The notes: generated from the sequence alone by a model not told the origin. A DNA stretch of 64,000 nucleotides from Puccinia triticina (GCF_026914185.1 NC_070561.1:1860001-1924000); one strand, 5' to 3'. Counted from the first letter of the stretch, positions 41,246 to 52,475 are shown. Program-made: numbers and translations.

Positions 41246-42060
41246 CAGTGAACCCTACGATAAACAAGCAAGGGAAAACAGCACCAGTAATAGCATTGAA
41301 AACACAAATTAATGAATTCAAGAAAGCTAGCTTAGTAATTCACACTCTGCCTGGGTTTGTTGTGCTAGATTCAACAACAGCAACAGACATTAAAACTAAG
41401 ATTAACAAGATTCTGATTTCCATTGGTGCCAAAATTGACTCACAACAAATTGAAATTGATGGCATCACACAACTTCCCTCTAAAGATTTGAAAATTTATA
41501 CAAGTTTGTGATCAAACACATAGTGGCTGCTCAACAACAAACACAAGTGGACGGACTTGCTTTGTTTTGACCTTAAAATGTTCCCTAACCAAAATACCAT
41601 TATCTTACACGCAATCCTGACTAACTTCCATCCAACGGATACTTCACACCTTCAAGAACTAGGAACGCAACACCAGATTGATCCAAACCTGATTCAATCA
41701 GCTCAGTGGCTTGGAAAACCAATAGAGGAAGGAAAGAAGAATGGTTCACTAATACTTCAACTACTAGATAAAGACATTGCACTGAAAATCAAACTTCCAG
41801 GCCTATTTTTACAAAAAAAACTATATTGAGGCACACATTACACACAATCAATCCAACAATGCTTTGACTGTTGGAAACTTGGCCACACTTCCCAATGGTG
41901 TAAAAATTCTCCACTCTGTCATAAATGCCATGGCAATCACACATCTTCAGCTTGTGACCTATCAACACCTTCTCCCTCTACTTGCTGTGTCTGTATTTCT
42001 CATGAAAAACTTGTCTCAAAACACTATGGAAAAAAAAACTCAAGAAACTGCTGTCAGTTG

Positions 42061-42450
42061 ACATGCAGCATACTCAAGTTGATTTCTAGTTGCTACCAGG
42101 CTCAGGAAAATTAATCCCAGGGTGGTACACCCTGGAATGTTTGGAAGTTTCTCAGCTTAAGTCTAGTGCACAATGCACTAGACTGATTGGAATGAGGTGC
42201 ACAGACTGAGCCCTGTCAAGGCTCAGTGCATATCAGCCCCTCTAGCCTGGTCAACAAGGGGGTCATAGGCGCCCAGGCCATACCTGCGTGGGTCAGGATG
42301 CATGTAATACACATCCAGTTGACCTGGAGGAATCCCTTGCAGTCAACAACTATACACAACAGTTGACCAAGGGGAATCCCTCCCAGTCAACCCAGAGGAC
42401 TCCCTCCCAGTAAACAGGATAATGCAATAGTCAACCGCAGGTCATTGATT
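42061..42450. other. non-coding, with short GTTGAC-containing repeats
   Basis: Three loose copies of GGGAATCCCTCCCAGTCAAC-like sequence lie at 42330-42420. No gene. Confidence 0.45.
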
Positions 42451-42664
42451 TAGAGATGGCACTTGGCACCTGCTGGCGGGTACCCATCACACTTCAGCAC
42501 ATAATTCTATGTGCCTGCTGGCTCCCATGGCGGGTGCAAGGGGTTCCATTTTAGTAAAAATACATGCAGAGAGCTGCACACGCGCAATGGGCACCTGCAA
42601 GTGCATATAATTATGTGCTAAAGTGTGGCGGGTACCTGCCGGGGGGTGCCAAGTGCCATCTCTA
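42451..42664. mobile_element. hAT-type MITE, 214 bp, near-palindromic
   Basis: TIR of about 60 bp beginning TAGAGATGGCACTTGGCACC and ending in its inverse. Flanks CATTGATT and CATTGAGT form an 8-bp duplication with one mismatch. Confidence 0.8.
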
Positions 42665-42983
42665 CATTGAGTGGGTCTCAGCCCTCTTGATGACCGGAAC
42701 ATAATGGTCATCAAGAGGGTGCAAAACCCTCTCAATGTCCAGAAAACACCGGTCATTGAGAGGGTACACAACCCTCTTGATGACCAGAACACAGCAGTCA
42801 TTGACAGGGTCTCAGACCTTGTGATGACCGGCACACACCAGTCAGCAAGAGGGTCTGAGCCCTCTCAATGACTGGCACATGCCAGTCAGCAAGAGGGTCT
42901 GAGCCCTCTCAATTACCAGCACATGTCAGTCAGCAAGAGGTTCTGAGCCCTCTTGATGACTGGCACATGCCAGCCAGCAAGAG
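42665..42983. repeat. tandem-hairpin satellite (CCCTCTTGATGACCGG arms), first part
   Basis: About seven hairpin units, period about 45 bp: CCCTCTTGATGACYGG, loop, CCRGTCATCAAGAGGG, joined by GTCTGAG-like linkers. The core ATGACCGG...CCGGTCAT is shared with the satellite at 16746, but the arms differ. Confidence 0.9.
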
Positions 42984-43400
42984 CAACAGTGGGTCAGCTA
43001 CAATACCAATAGCTGTTAGTGTAGCGTAGCCCAGCGCAAATGCACTATTTTTTAGTGTAGTGTTAGCGCACTTGCGCGCATCTGCGCTAACGCTACGCGC
43101 ACAGGGTGCGAAGCTATTTTAGCTTTTAGTGTAGCATTAGCGCAGATTTGCGCAATGGCGCTAACGCTAAGCACACAGGGCGCAAAAGAGCGTTTGCTAC
43201 GCTGCGCTACAGCGCTTTTTGAGGCAAAAAAGGCCTTTTTTCCGCTAAAAGCGCCTTAGCGCAACGTAGCTCAGCTTAGCGGCTGTAGTGTAGCCCTAAC
43301 GCTGAACAGAAATTGGTGTGCTGTTAGTGCCTCTGAAAATTAGTGTAGCGTAGCAGCGCTAACAGCACGCTAACACTATTCAAAAAAGGCCAGTGCTTTT

Positions 43401-46400
43401 TGTTGAGAGTTGGGGTGTACAAACTCCACTTTTGGAGTATGGAGTGCTGAAGAGGCGGTCGGGGAGGAGCAATGTAGACTCATGGGTTTTTCTCTCGACA
43501 CAACAGATTAAGACTCGATTGCTCAACATCTCGATAGCCGATACGACCAGGAATCTCTCCAGGCTCTAATAGGTGCATGGTCAGTACTCGACGTGAAAAA
43601 CCTCAGATCTCTGGACCACTGCCGCCGCCAACTCGAGCGAAACGGCCGAAACAAACAAAAGCGTACAAGGCTTTACTCGCACTTCCCCCTTTACCACCGT
43701 CTCCCGTTGAAGAAAAACCAGACCCTTTGGAAGAAGATCGACCCCCTTCACCATTCATCTTGGAAGTATCTTATATCTTTTCTAAAGTTATCACCCGGCA
43801 CATCGACGAATCACCATCGGCCCCGATTTCATCAGGCAAATGAATCGTCGTACAACCTTTTGGCTTACCCATCGCGATTGTAATCCCAACACCCAAATAC
43901 CGCCCACTTATCAACATACCTCGAGAACGATTCACACCCCAAACTTCTTCTGACACGTCACCGACTTCCCCCGAGAACATTTCGATACCAGAATCTCCCA
44001 TTTTCTACATGTCACAAGCCAGCACAACCGACGTCTCCCCTAAGAACAAATTCCTTCAACAGCCAAGCATCTATAAACAAGATGTCAAACCGTTGGCCGC
44101 CGACGGCAGCAACTTCACCAAATGGAAGCGGGGACTCACCAGGGTTATCCTACTTACACTCGGGCATTCTAGCTTCTTCGACGATCAAGAAAACTACAAG
44201 AAATTATCGGTACAAGAGAACAACAGCCTTCTGTATTTCATCCAAATTACGGTCCACAATGAGCTATCGTCTCTGGTCGATCGGTGTACTTCAGGGACAG
44301 ACGCGTATGAGGCAGTTCAGGCGAACTTCCAAGGAACGGTTCGTTTTCGACAGATCGAACTGGTCGATAAACTTTTGGAACTACGGATTACCGGCCCAGC
44401 AACTGAACCGTGACAACTCCAGGGTCTTTTCAACAAAACCTTCGATATTTTTTCAGATCTTAAGAAGGTGGGAGCAGGTCTACCTTCCCTCGTCGAAAGC
44501 CTTGTTCTACAGGCCATCGCCCCTACCCCTCCCTCAATGTCCCGCTCTCAACTCTTCCAGAATATATCACTGCAACTCAGCTCCAAAAAGGACGTTACTG
44601 CCAGAGACATACAAACGATCATTACTTCCGCGTACGGCGAGAGCGTACGGTTCGATTCCGATCAACATCCCAATGTTTCAGTCTTCCGAACGTTCCCGAA
44701 CTTGTCAGCTCCCAGAAGTTCGGCGTGGGGTAATTCATCACAACCAGTCTGGAACAACCCAGGAAATCAGCTTGGTCGATCTAGCCCTCGGAGCGGGCTG
44801 CCAGGCCAACCAAGAAACCAGACCAACTTTCCCAATCAGCAAAGACAACAAAATGTGGGACGGCCCGGACATCCCACGGTTGACGACATATCAGCTGCTA
44901 TCAACAACATCCGAAAGGGCAACACCAGCCCGAGCAATCCGGCAGTTTTTGACGGTAAACCTTGCTTGTACTGCGGGGCGTCGGGGCATTGGAGGTCGTC
45001 GTGTCCGACACTCCGCAGGGATGCCAACCTGCCGCCCCCTGATACCCCCATCAATGGTCGCCCCGTCTCCGGTTTTGCCCGCCAGGTGGCACCCCCGAAC
45101 AACCCACCCACAGGACAGGATCCGAATGTGGTGGTTCGATTGGCTGTGGGCGTGGATGCAAAGGGTGCTACCGGCGATGGCACGGTTTTGGATTCAGGGG
45201 CGACCCACCACGTGAGCGGCTCTTTCCAATCCTTTTTCTCTCTATCTCCGATTATCCTGCCCATGAAGCTGAAGCTGGCTTCGTCCAACGGATCTATGTT
45301 GGTGACACATAGTGGATACCTCAAGATGGTCAATGGGGATGGTACCCTCACAATCCCAAAAGTATTGTACAGTCCGGAGATGACCGGCACACTCCTTAGT
45401 CTCGGCCAGTTGATTGAATCCGGCTTCAAACCATTTTTTCTCCCCAACCACGACATTCATTTAATTTCAAACTTCGCTTCTATCACCGCTAAATTCATTC
45501 ATCGGTCCTGGGTTATCACTCCGGGTTCTTTCAAATTTTTTACTTCCGACATTCGCGCTGTCTCGACTCGATCTTCCAGTCAATCCATATCTCCGGCGTA
45601 TGAGTGGCATTGTAGATTGGGCCACATTTCCGACACGATTGTGAAAGATTTCCTGAAACGTTTCGTACCGTCTTTTGACTTGAAAAATTGGACTCCTTTC
45701 ATCTGTGAAACTTGTAAACAGACTAAAAGCGAAAGACGCCGCCATTCTCTACCCGAGGTAATTCCCCGGGAAAATCGACTCGATCTCCTTGTCACCGACG
45801 TCATGGGTCCTTTCGATCCTGATGTCTCCGGTAATTGATTTCTTCTCACAATCCGCGATCATGCGACTACCTACAGTTTTGTTTTTCCCATGAAATCTCG
45901 GTCTGAGGTCCCTCAAATTCTAATATCTCTCGTCAAGAAAATGGTCAATCACTTCAAGATGGCGCCAAAGTTCATTCGTTCCGACAATGCCAAAGAATAT
46001 GGTGTAAAACCTCTTTCGGACTACCTCAAATCTGTTGGATCACAGATAATCTTTACATCCCCTTACACACCAGAGCAGAATGGGGAAGCTGAACGTCTAA
46101 ATCGCACATTGGGGGACATTGCCCAAACAACATTAGCCCACTCTGAGCTACCTTCGAAACTCTGGTCGTACGCTTACCGATGCGCATGCTACCTCGTCAA
46201 CAGAATTCCCAACCAGCGCTGTAAATCAACTCCGTTGGAACTATGGTCCGGTCGTCAACCTTGTGCCGACACGTTCTATCCTTTCGGTTCTCGTGCCAGC
46301 GTTCACATTCCAAAAGACCGGCGCCGTAAACTCGATCAACGCGGCTGGACGGGATATTTAGTTGGCTACCAGGATGATGAGAGGGGATGGCTATTCTGGA

Positions 46401-48358
46401 ATCCCATTACTCAGAAAGTAATAAAATCTGAGTGTGCCTTTTTTCTGGATTTCCAAGGGAAAATTCTCTTTCCTTCTCCCACGTCTTTGGCTGATAACCC
46501 GATTGCCCGTAGAGTTCTGACTTTGGGACAAGAACAAACAGCGGAAATATGTGAGGAACAAGATAATCAACTCGATCTTTTACAAGCTACGTCCGACGCA
46601 GATATTCCATCCACCCTACAACAGGCTCTAAGCTCGCCGGCAGGGGTCGAGTGGCGTAAAGCGTGCATCAAAGAATGGGATCAATTAACGGAAATCGACA
46701 CATTTGACATCATGGAAAAAGAAAATCAACACTCCATCGGCACTCGTTTTGTTTTTGACATCAAGCGTAACACGGATGGCTCAATCAACAAACTGAAGGC
46801 CCGTTTTGTTGTACGAGGTTTCAAACAACGTCTTGGAAAGGACGTTCGTTCAACATTTGCTCCAACAGCTTCTTTATCGACATTACGAATACTGCTCACT
46901 CTGGCGGTAAGGAATAATTGGATAATCAATTCTTTTGACATTACCGGGGCTTTTGTCCACAGTCCAATCGAAGAGACTATTTACGTCAATCCACCCGTCG
47001 AGCTATTTCCTCATCTGAATGGGAAGGTACTCAAACTCAAGAAGGCTCTATACGGCACTCGTCAGGCCAGCCGTTGCTGGTGGAAACATTTCAAGAGTTT
47101 ACTCCACGGCTGGGGATTTGAATGCGACGAAGTGGAGGAGTGTCTGTACAGGTACAAGAAGGGTAACTCAATCATTATAGTATGGATTCATGTGGATGAT
47201 GGGATCGTGTTTGGCAACAACGAACCGGATATTGAACTTCTAAGACAGAACATGGACCGAAGCCTGCGCCTCAAGTGGGATTCAAAGCCTGAAAAACTCG
47301 TTGGCATTCGACTTGAGTACGAAGATGATGCGATATTTCTCAGTCAACACATGCTTATCGACCAGCTAGTAGAAAAGTACAGGAAGGAAGTGAAAAAACT
47401 CTTGATAACTACTCATACCCCGCTGACTGGCGACAATCTTACAACTTCGTGGGGGGAACCGGTTTCAGCAACACTATATCAATCACTAATAGGCTCGATA
47501 AATTACCTGGCGTTGGGAACTAGACCAGACATAAGCTTCGTGGTTAATTACCTTGCCAGGTTCAGTACGAATCCTAACGACTCACACTGGGAGGCTTTGT
47601 CACATCTCGTACAATATATCTACATGACACGATCGAAACGTTTGAAGCTATCGGCATCGGGAGATGAAATGACGACTTGGGTGGATGCGAACTGGGGTGG
47701 AGAGTTTCAACGATTGACATCGGGTTTCGTAATCACTTTGTTCGGTGCTCCGGTGGCCTGGGGCTCCCGGAGGCAAAAGGTGGTGGCAACATCGACATGC
47801 GCAGCTGAATTCATATCTCTAGGTCAATCAGTGGATTTTCTTCTTTTTCTATTACCAATCATCAAATCTCTCGATATCGACCCCAAATTATCAATAAAAT
47901 GCAACAACAGAGCGGCAGTCTTAATCTCAGATGATAACGCATCAAAGGGAAGAATGAAAAGCCTTGAACGTAATTTTTTCTTTGTTAACGACGCTGTCCG
48001 CAAACATCACATCAAGCTCAACTGGGTTTCTACCAACATCAACATCGCGGATTTCTTAACAAAACCGGTCAAGGCAACAATTCACTCAAACTCAATGAAA
48101 AAATTGTTTCCGTAATCTTCCGACTTTGTTCCCTCACTTGTCTATGTTTTCTTTCATCTTTTTACCAACTCCAATTATCTTCTGTTATGTTTTTTTCTTT
48201 TATATCATGTTTTTTAGAATCTTGTTGTTAGTTGTGTGGAGTTTGAGGGGGGTTGTTGAGAGTTGGGGTGTACAAACTCCACTTTTGGAGTATGGAGTGC
48301 TGAAGAGGCGGTCGGGGAGGAGCAATGTAGACTCATGGGTTTTTCTCTCGACACAACA
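43401..48358 (+). mobile_element. Ty1/Copia retrotransposon with identical 105-bp LTRs (TSD CTTTT)
   Basis: LTRs at 43401-43505 and 48254-48358 begin TGTTGAGAG, end CACAACA and are identical over all 105 bp. The flanking 5-bp repeat is CTTTT (43396-43400 and 48359-48363). The polypurine tract is TTTGAGGGGGG just before the 3' LTR. These are among the shorter LTRs for a Copia element. One reading frame spans 43577-48115 apart from three TGA codons. Confidence 0.93.
43577..48115 (+). pseudogene. Copia Gag-Pol polyprotein with three in-frame TGA codons
   Basis: One frame of 1512 sense positions plus the final stop starts at ATG 43577 (MVSTRREK) and ends TAA 48113. It is interrupted only by TGA at 43841, 44411 and 45836; no TAA or TAG occurs inside it. 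Domain order: Gag (about 44009-44700), CCHC knuckle CLYCGASGHWRSSC (about 44963), protease DSGATHH (about 45190), GAG-pre-integrase YEWHCRLGH with CETCKQ (about 45600-45720), integrase with RSDNAKEYG and PEQNGEAERLN (45970-46110), RVT_2 with FDITGAFVHS and HVDDGIVFG (46930-47210), and RNase H with DANWGG and KSLERNFFF (47680-47990). All three TGA codons fit former CGA (Arg) codons. It cannot make full Gag-Pol unless UGA is read through. Confidence 0.9.
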
Positions 48359-48423
48359 CTTTTTTCCGCTACGCTAAACGTTAGGGCTAAAATAGTGTAG
48401 TTTAGCATAGCGGACCACTGTTG

Positions 48424-48794
48424 GCGAGAGGGTCTGAGCCCTCTTGATGACTGGCACATGCCAGTCAGCAAGAGGGTCTGAGCCCTCTTGATGACAGGAA
48501 CACCGGTCATTGAGTGGGTCTCAGCCCTCTCAATGACTGGTGTGTGCTGGTCATCAAGAGGGCTGAGACCCTCTGGATGACTGGTATGTTCTGGACATTG
48601 AGAGGGTTGTGTAAACTCTTGATGACCAGTTGTGTGCCGGTCATCAAGAGGGCTGAGACCACTTGATGACTGGTATGTTCCGGTCATCAAAAGGGTTGAG
48701 ACCCACTCAATGACCGGTGTGTTCTGATCATCAAGAGGGCCCAGACCCTCTTGCTGACTGGCATGTGCCAGTCATTGAGAGGGCTCAGGCCCTC
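48424..48794. repeat. tandem-hairpin satellite, second part
   Basis: Continuation of 42665-42983 with the same CCCTCTTGATGACYGG hairpins. Confidence 0.9.
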
Positions 48795-48799
48795 TTGCT

Positions 48800-49131
48800 T
48801 GTTGAGCAAATGCAAAAGAAACTCTGAGGACAGCAGACACGATGTTGCCGGTGTTCAAGGTTTGTGGAAGGATTGTGTGGATTGCATCAGACTGAGAGAA
48901 AAGGAAAACAAAGATGAGAGAGGAAAAGAGACAAGATACTCACCTGAGGACAGCAGGCAAAATGTTGCCGGTGTTCAAGTTTTGTGGAAGGATGGTGAAA
49001 GGGTCCTTCCACGCCTGCTGCCCCAGGTACACTAACTAAAACTTGTGAAAGGTGTGGGACATACATGAGAAATGATGGAAGCAGGAAAAAGGAAATGAAA
49101 TGAAAACAACACCTGAGTGACATGCTCAACA
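48800..49131. mobile_element. 332-bp LTR-like element (TSD TTGCT)
   Basis: TGTTGAGCA at the left end and TGCTCAACA at the right end (9-bp inverted termini, TG...CA) are flanked by TTGCT on both sides (48795-48799 and 49132-49136). Inside is a 50-bp direct repeat, CTGAGGACAGCAG...TGTGGAAGGAT (48821 and 48943). No ORF of note. It resembles a solo LTR or TRIM. Confidence 0.8.
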
Positions 49132-49136
49132 TTGCT

Positions 49137-49313
49137 GACTGACATGTGCCGGTAATTGAGAGGGCTGAGATCTCTTCATGACTGTTATGTTTCAGTCATC
49201 AAGAGGGCTGAGACCCTCTTGATGACCGGTATGTTTGTTCCGGTCATCAAGAGGGTTGTGTACGCTGTTGATGACCGGCACAAGGCTGGCTGAGGCCATC
49301 TGGATGACCGGTA
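49137..49313. repeat. tandem-hairpin satellite, third part
   Basis: More CCGGTCATCAAGAGGG hairpin units between two LTR-like insertions. Confidence 0.85.
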
Positions 49314-49528
49314 TGTAGAGACTGTAAAATGAAGATGTGTCTGGTGAGAGTTGAACTCACGACCTCAGCTATGCTGAGACACATACTAGAGTGCTGCCTT
49401 TACCAACTAGGCTACAGACGCTTGTGGCTGCCAGCTGGGTGGTTGGTTGGTAGTTCTCATGGGTCGATCCGACAGCCCTCCATACTGTGGTGATACATCA
49501 TGGTAGCAGACTAACAGACAACTCAACA
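49314..49528 (-). mobile_element. 215-bp LTR-like mini-element with tRNA-like core, copy B (TSD CGGTA)
   Basis: Reverse-oriented copy of 36448-36662, exactly 215 bp, with about four substitutions. CGGTA flanks it at 49309-49313 and 49529-49533. The tRNA-like section lies at 49337-49421. Confidence 0.88.
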
Positions 49529-49533
49529 CGGTA

Positions 49534-49914
49534 TGGAGCTCCGCTCCATTCAGCAAAAGGGTTTTGCCACCGCTTTTGAGTCTTACAACGGGGGGCACTA
49601 CAAGCTGGTGGCAAAGAAGGTGCAGCTACTCCTCTTGATTGGCCGGTTGCCACTGGCTGTTGAGGGGAGTATGCACACAGGTCCCTCAATGGCTTGCAGC
49701 TGTAGCAGCCATCCAGGCTGCTCTTGATGGCAAAATGACCACCTGGCAGGAATATACCCACAGGTGTCCATAGCACTGCCAGAAGAATTAGCTTGGATAA
49801 TGTTATCTCAGTTAAACTGGGATGAAATCAACCAATTTAAACTTGGTTGATCTTTACCCCCCTTGGATTTATATTTCATTGGTCAAGATCAACCCATTTT
49901 GAACTGATTGAGTG
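49534..49914. other. non-coding; about 45 bp similar to part of the hAT element
   Basis: CATTCAGCAAAAGGGTTT...CTTTTGAGTCTTAC (49537-49590) is also found at 41050-41090. No gene seen. Confidence 0.45.
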
Positions 49915-50445
49915 CATCCCAGTTTAAAGATGAACAATTGATACCAGTTGGAGGGTACCCTGCACCGCTTTGCAGGTACCCCTTGCACCCGTCTGGCGGT
50001 GCTGGGTGCAGTATGAGGGGCCAGTTTTTTTTGAAAAAAGAGGTGCAGTACCTGGGTACCTCCCAGAGATACCCAGCCCCCCAAGGACGTTGGAACTAGA
50101 AGTCCTCAGGCCTTGAGCCTTGTCCCACTGAGTCTTCTGCCTCCAAACAGTGAAGGGTCTCCCAACCCTTACAGTCCATTTGCACGCAAACAGACAGGAC
50201 CCAATGTTTTGTCCTGTCCGTTTGCACGCAAGCGGACAGGACGTGGATGTCTTTCCTGTCTGTTGGAAAATACAAAAAATGGCACAAGGGGTACCTGGGG
50301 TACCTGCCAAAAGTAATGCCGGTACCCTCCAAGAGGTGCCGGGTGCGGTGTGAGGTGTTGGTTTTGGCAAAAAAACAAGCAGGTACCCAAGTCTTGATTG
50401 TTCACCTTTATCCCAGTTAAGCTGGGATGACTTGATCCCAGCCAA
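49915..50445. repeat. foldback element with GGTACC-rich arms
   Basis: The left arm (CATCCCAGTTTAAAGATGAACAAT, GGAGGGTACC, GCAGGTACCCC) is mirrored by the right arm (GGGGTACCTG, GGTACCCTCC, ATTGTTCACCTTTATCCCAG). The centre carries a repeated/inverted GTTTGCACGCAAGCGGACAGG phrase. No target duplication found. Confidence 0.6.
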
Positions 50446-51259
50446 ATATGCTGGCAGTGTGGGTGGGAATCAAGCTGCTGGGTATCCCAAAGGTTCCAGT
50501 GCCACCTGAGCACCAAGCCTTACATGCATGGAACCTCTCCCAGGTGTAGACCAAGCAACAAAAACCACCTCTATAGCTGAGATAAAATCATGCTCAAAGC
50601 ATATCTTCTTTATATTACCAGAGTTCAGGGACCCTCATCCTTCCAGCTGTAGGCATGGAAAACATGCAATTGTTGGGTTGATCTAAGAAGAATGTGGATT
50701 ATTATGATTGGGATGAAATTACAAATAATCAAAAATATAGACAAGGCCAGTCCAGTATTGCTATGTGCATATGACATCTATTGAAACTAAAAAGATATGC
50801 TGTACAAATCTATAAATAGCAAGGTAATGCCGAAAGTGAGGAAAAAGCTTCACAGTGGGATTATTGAGTGTGTAAATGATTTTTCAGAATCCGGAAAAGC
50901 TGCAGAGACTCTGGAAAAAAAGAAGAATAAATAAAATTTATCTGATCTCTTACTACCTGCAAACCAAGGCCCTGACTAAATAATTTCACTTGCTAGTTGC
51001 AATAAGCTTTTCCGATCCATATATTTAGTCAGTTAATATGCATTTTAAGGTGTTATTAGTGTGTGAATCAACCAGGCGTTAGACTCGAGAGATCTCGTGC
51101 GAAAGAGCAATTTCAGACAGCTTCTGGGCTCTCTTCAAAAATGCGGATAATCCACTGAGCTGCAATCGAAGAAAGCATCATTGGTGATTTCTGATATGGC
51201 ATGGAGGCGGAGGTTCTTGAACAGATGGTTTAGATTGAATGACTAAGTCGATCTGATTG
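50446..51259. other. non-coding spacer
   Basis: No gene or repeat recognised; 3' flank of the minus-strand UPF0132-like gene. Confidence 0.45.
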
Positions 51260-52091
51260 CTATTCTTCTGATGTCCATTGTTCTGCTATAGGCCCAACGA
51301 TCGGCAGTAGGTTTCTTTCAAGCATTTCAGCCGAGCAATGTGCATGGTATCTAGTAGTTAAACATCAGAATTTTAGACCCAAGGGTAGCTTTAGAATGTT
51401 AAACTCTTTTATCTAGCTGGCGCTTGGTAAACAAAACAAAGGATCACTGACCCTAGCCACCCATAAAGGGCCAGGTCGAAGATTAATAAAAGAACCTGGA
51501 GGAAGTGACTCCATAGGAATAGGAAGTGCAGGATGCCAAGTGGGATGGCCGTCAGGAGTGACTGGTAAGCATGTATTCGAATGTAGTCGTTCTTAGTCTC
51601 GAAAGCGAGTATGATGAATCCCATGAGAGGAGTGCAATAGGCCAGCGCAGCAAGGAGATCAACTCTCCATCTGGCAGCAAACCATTAAACTATTGACTAT
51701 CAGCACGGATCAGTCGCAATCGTATTGTATCAATATCCTGCACTCACCCCAGTCGTGTTTCGTAAGCCTCGGCGTTGAGGTAGTTCCGACTGATTTCAGT
51801 TGGCCTAGGATCCGAGCCAGGCCGGGCGTCGTGGCCGAGACTCCGAGAATACGATTCCGAGCGATGATGTACTGCTTCCTGAGCATTGTAAGCTTTCGGT
51901 TCGCGCGCGGAAGATCCTGAGGTGAGCCCGCTCGGATCTACGACCGATCCGCCCTGCTGGTATGAGCTCCACGGGTTGTTCGTGTTGGGCTTCGACTGCC
52001 AAGTGGGTGCGCTATCGGACCTCGTGCTGTCGCTACTCGGATTTGTCTTTCGACGTTCGTCTGGCGGTGGAGCATACGGAGCAAAGTTCAT
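51260..52091 (-). CDS. UPF0132/Tic20-like (DUF4870-type) membrane protein
   Basis: Exons on the minus strand: 52091-51748, 51670-51452 and 51350-51260, total 654 nt, 217 residues. Introns: GTGAGT...CAG (77 nt) and GTCAGT...CTAG (101 nt). The N-terminal half is disordered (MNFAPYAPPPDERRKTNPSS). The C-terminal half has the family core: WRVDLLAALAYCTPLMGF, FETKNDYIRIHAYQSLL, then two more hydrophobic helices (LHFLFLWSHFLQVLLLIF, LALYGWLG), and the last exon supplies LPIVGPIAEQW. The fit of phase and family at both junctions supports the model. Three to four membrane segments are expected; function in fungi is not established. It appears intact. Confidence 0.82.
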
Positions 52092-52290
52092 TGGGCTCGT
52101 GCGATGATATATTATCCGGAATGAAACGTCGACGGATGATGTTGATGCTTGATGTCGCTGATCCCGGTTTGTTATGATGGCTTTATGCAAGCTTGGACCC
52201 AGCGAAGTACATAGCCGGGGCGCAACGCAGCCGGCCTCGGCGCAGTCACTTGGACTGGAGGACTTGCGGTGCAATCAAGTCTAGATTTTT

Positions 52291-52475
52291 GATTGGAGGA
52301 CTTCCTGTCAATCTGCAGCCCCCTGCAAAGTCAGATCTGCAGCAAGAAACCCTATCTTGACAGGAAGTCCAATCTAGCTATTTGGTGGCTGGCCTCTTTA
52401 GTCTAGAGGCCAGCCACCAAATAGCTAGATGGCTTCCAGAAGTGATCTAGAGGCTCTAGATCACTTCTGGAAGCC
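52291..52475. repeat. three consecutive near-perfect hairpins
   Basis: Hairpin 1: GATTGGAGGACTTCCTGTCA (52291) with TGACAGGAAGTCCAATC (52358). Hairpin 2: 52374-52397 with 52405-52428, 24 bp perfect (26 with the next pairs) and a 7-nt loop. Hairpin 3: 52431-52475, a 45-bp near-perfect palindrome GGCTTCCAGAAGTGATCTAG.... Together they could fold into long double-stranded RNA. Confidence 0.85.

Larger units (their letters stand above)
39100..42020 (+). pseudogene. non-LTR (LINE) ORF1 remnant split by a hAT element
   Basis: The left piece (ATG 39100, MNSLLKILSKITKFLNEAL) breaks at TGA near 39252. After the hAT insertion (39438-41245) coding resumes: KTQINEFKKASLVIHTLPGFV (about 41300-41511), then frameshifts, then FPNQNTIILHAILTNFHP (about 41580) and QCFDCWKLGHTSQWCK plus CHKCHGNHTSSAC (about 41850-41965). 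These tandem CCHC knuckles are typical of Tad-like LINE ORF1 proteins. There is no endonuclease-RT ORF2, so it is a truncated dead copy. Confidence 0.65.
42984..48423. mobile_element. TAGCGC-rich TIR element (about 480 bp) containing the Copia
   Basis: CAACAGTGG at 42984 pairs with CCACTGTTG ending 48423. Flanks GCAAGAG and GCGAGAG resemble a 7-bp duplication, and joining them restores the satellite. The interior is packed with GCGCTAACGCTA/TAGCGTTAGCGC inverted words. It has no coding capacity of its own. Confidence 0.6.

Noticed and set aside
28806..48115. UGA recoding to an amino acid to explain the many in-frame TGA codons
   Set aside because: The OM14-like gene, the IS630-like transposase and Gypsy II gag end in TGA at conserved C-termini, so UGA works as a stop; CpG decay is simpler.
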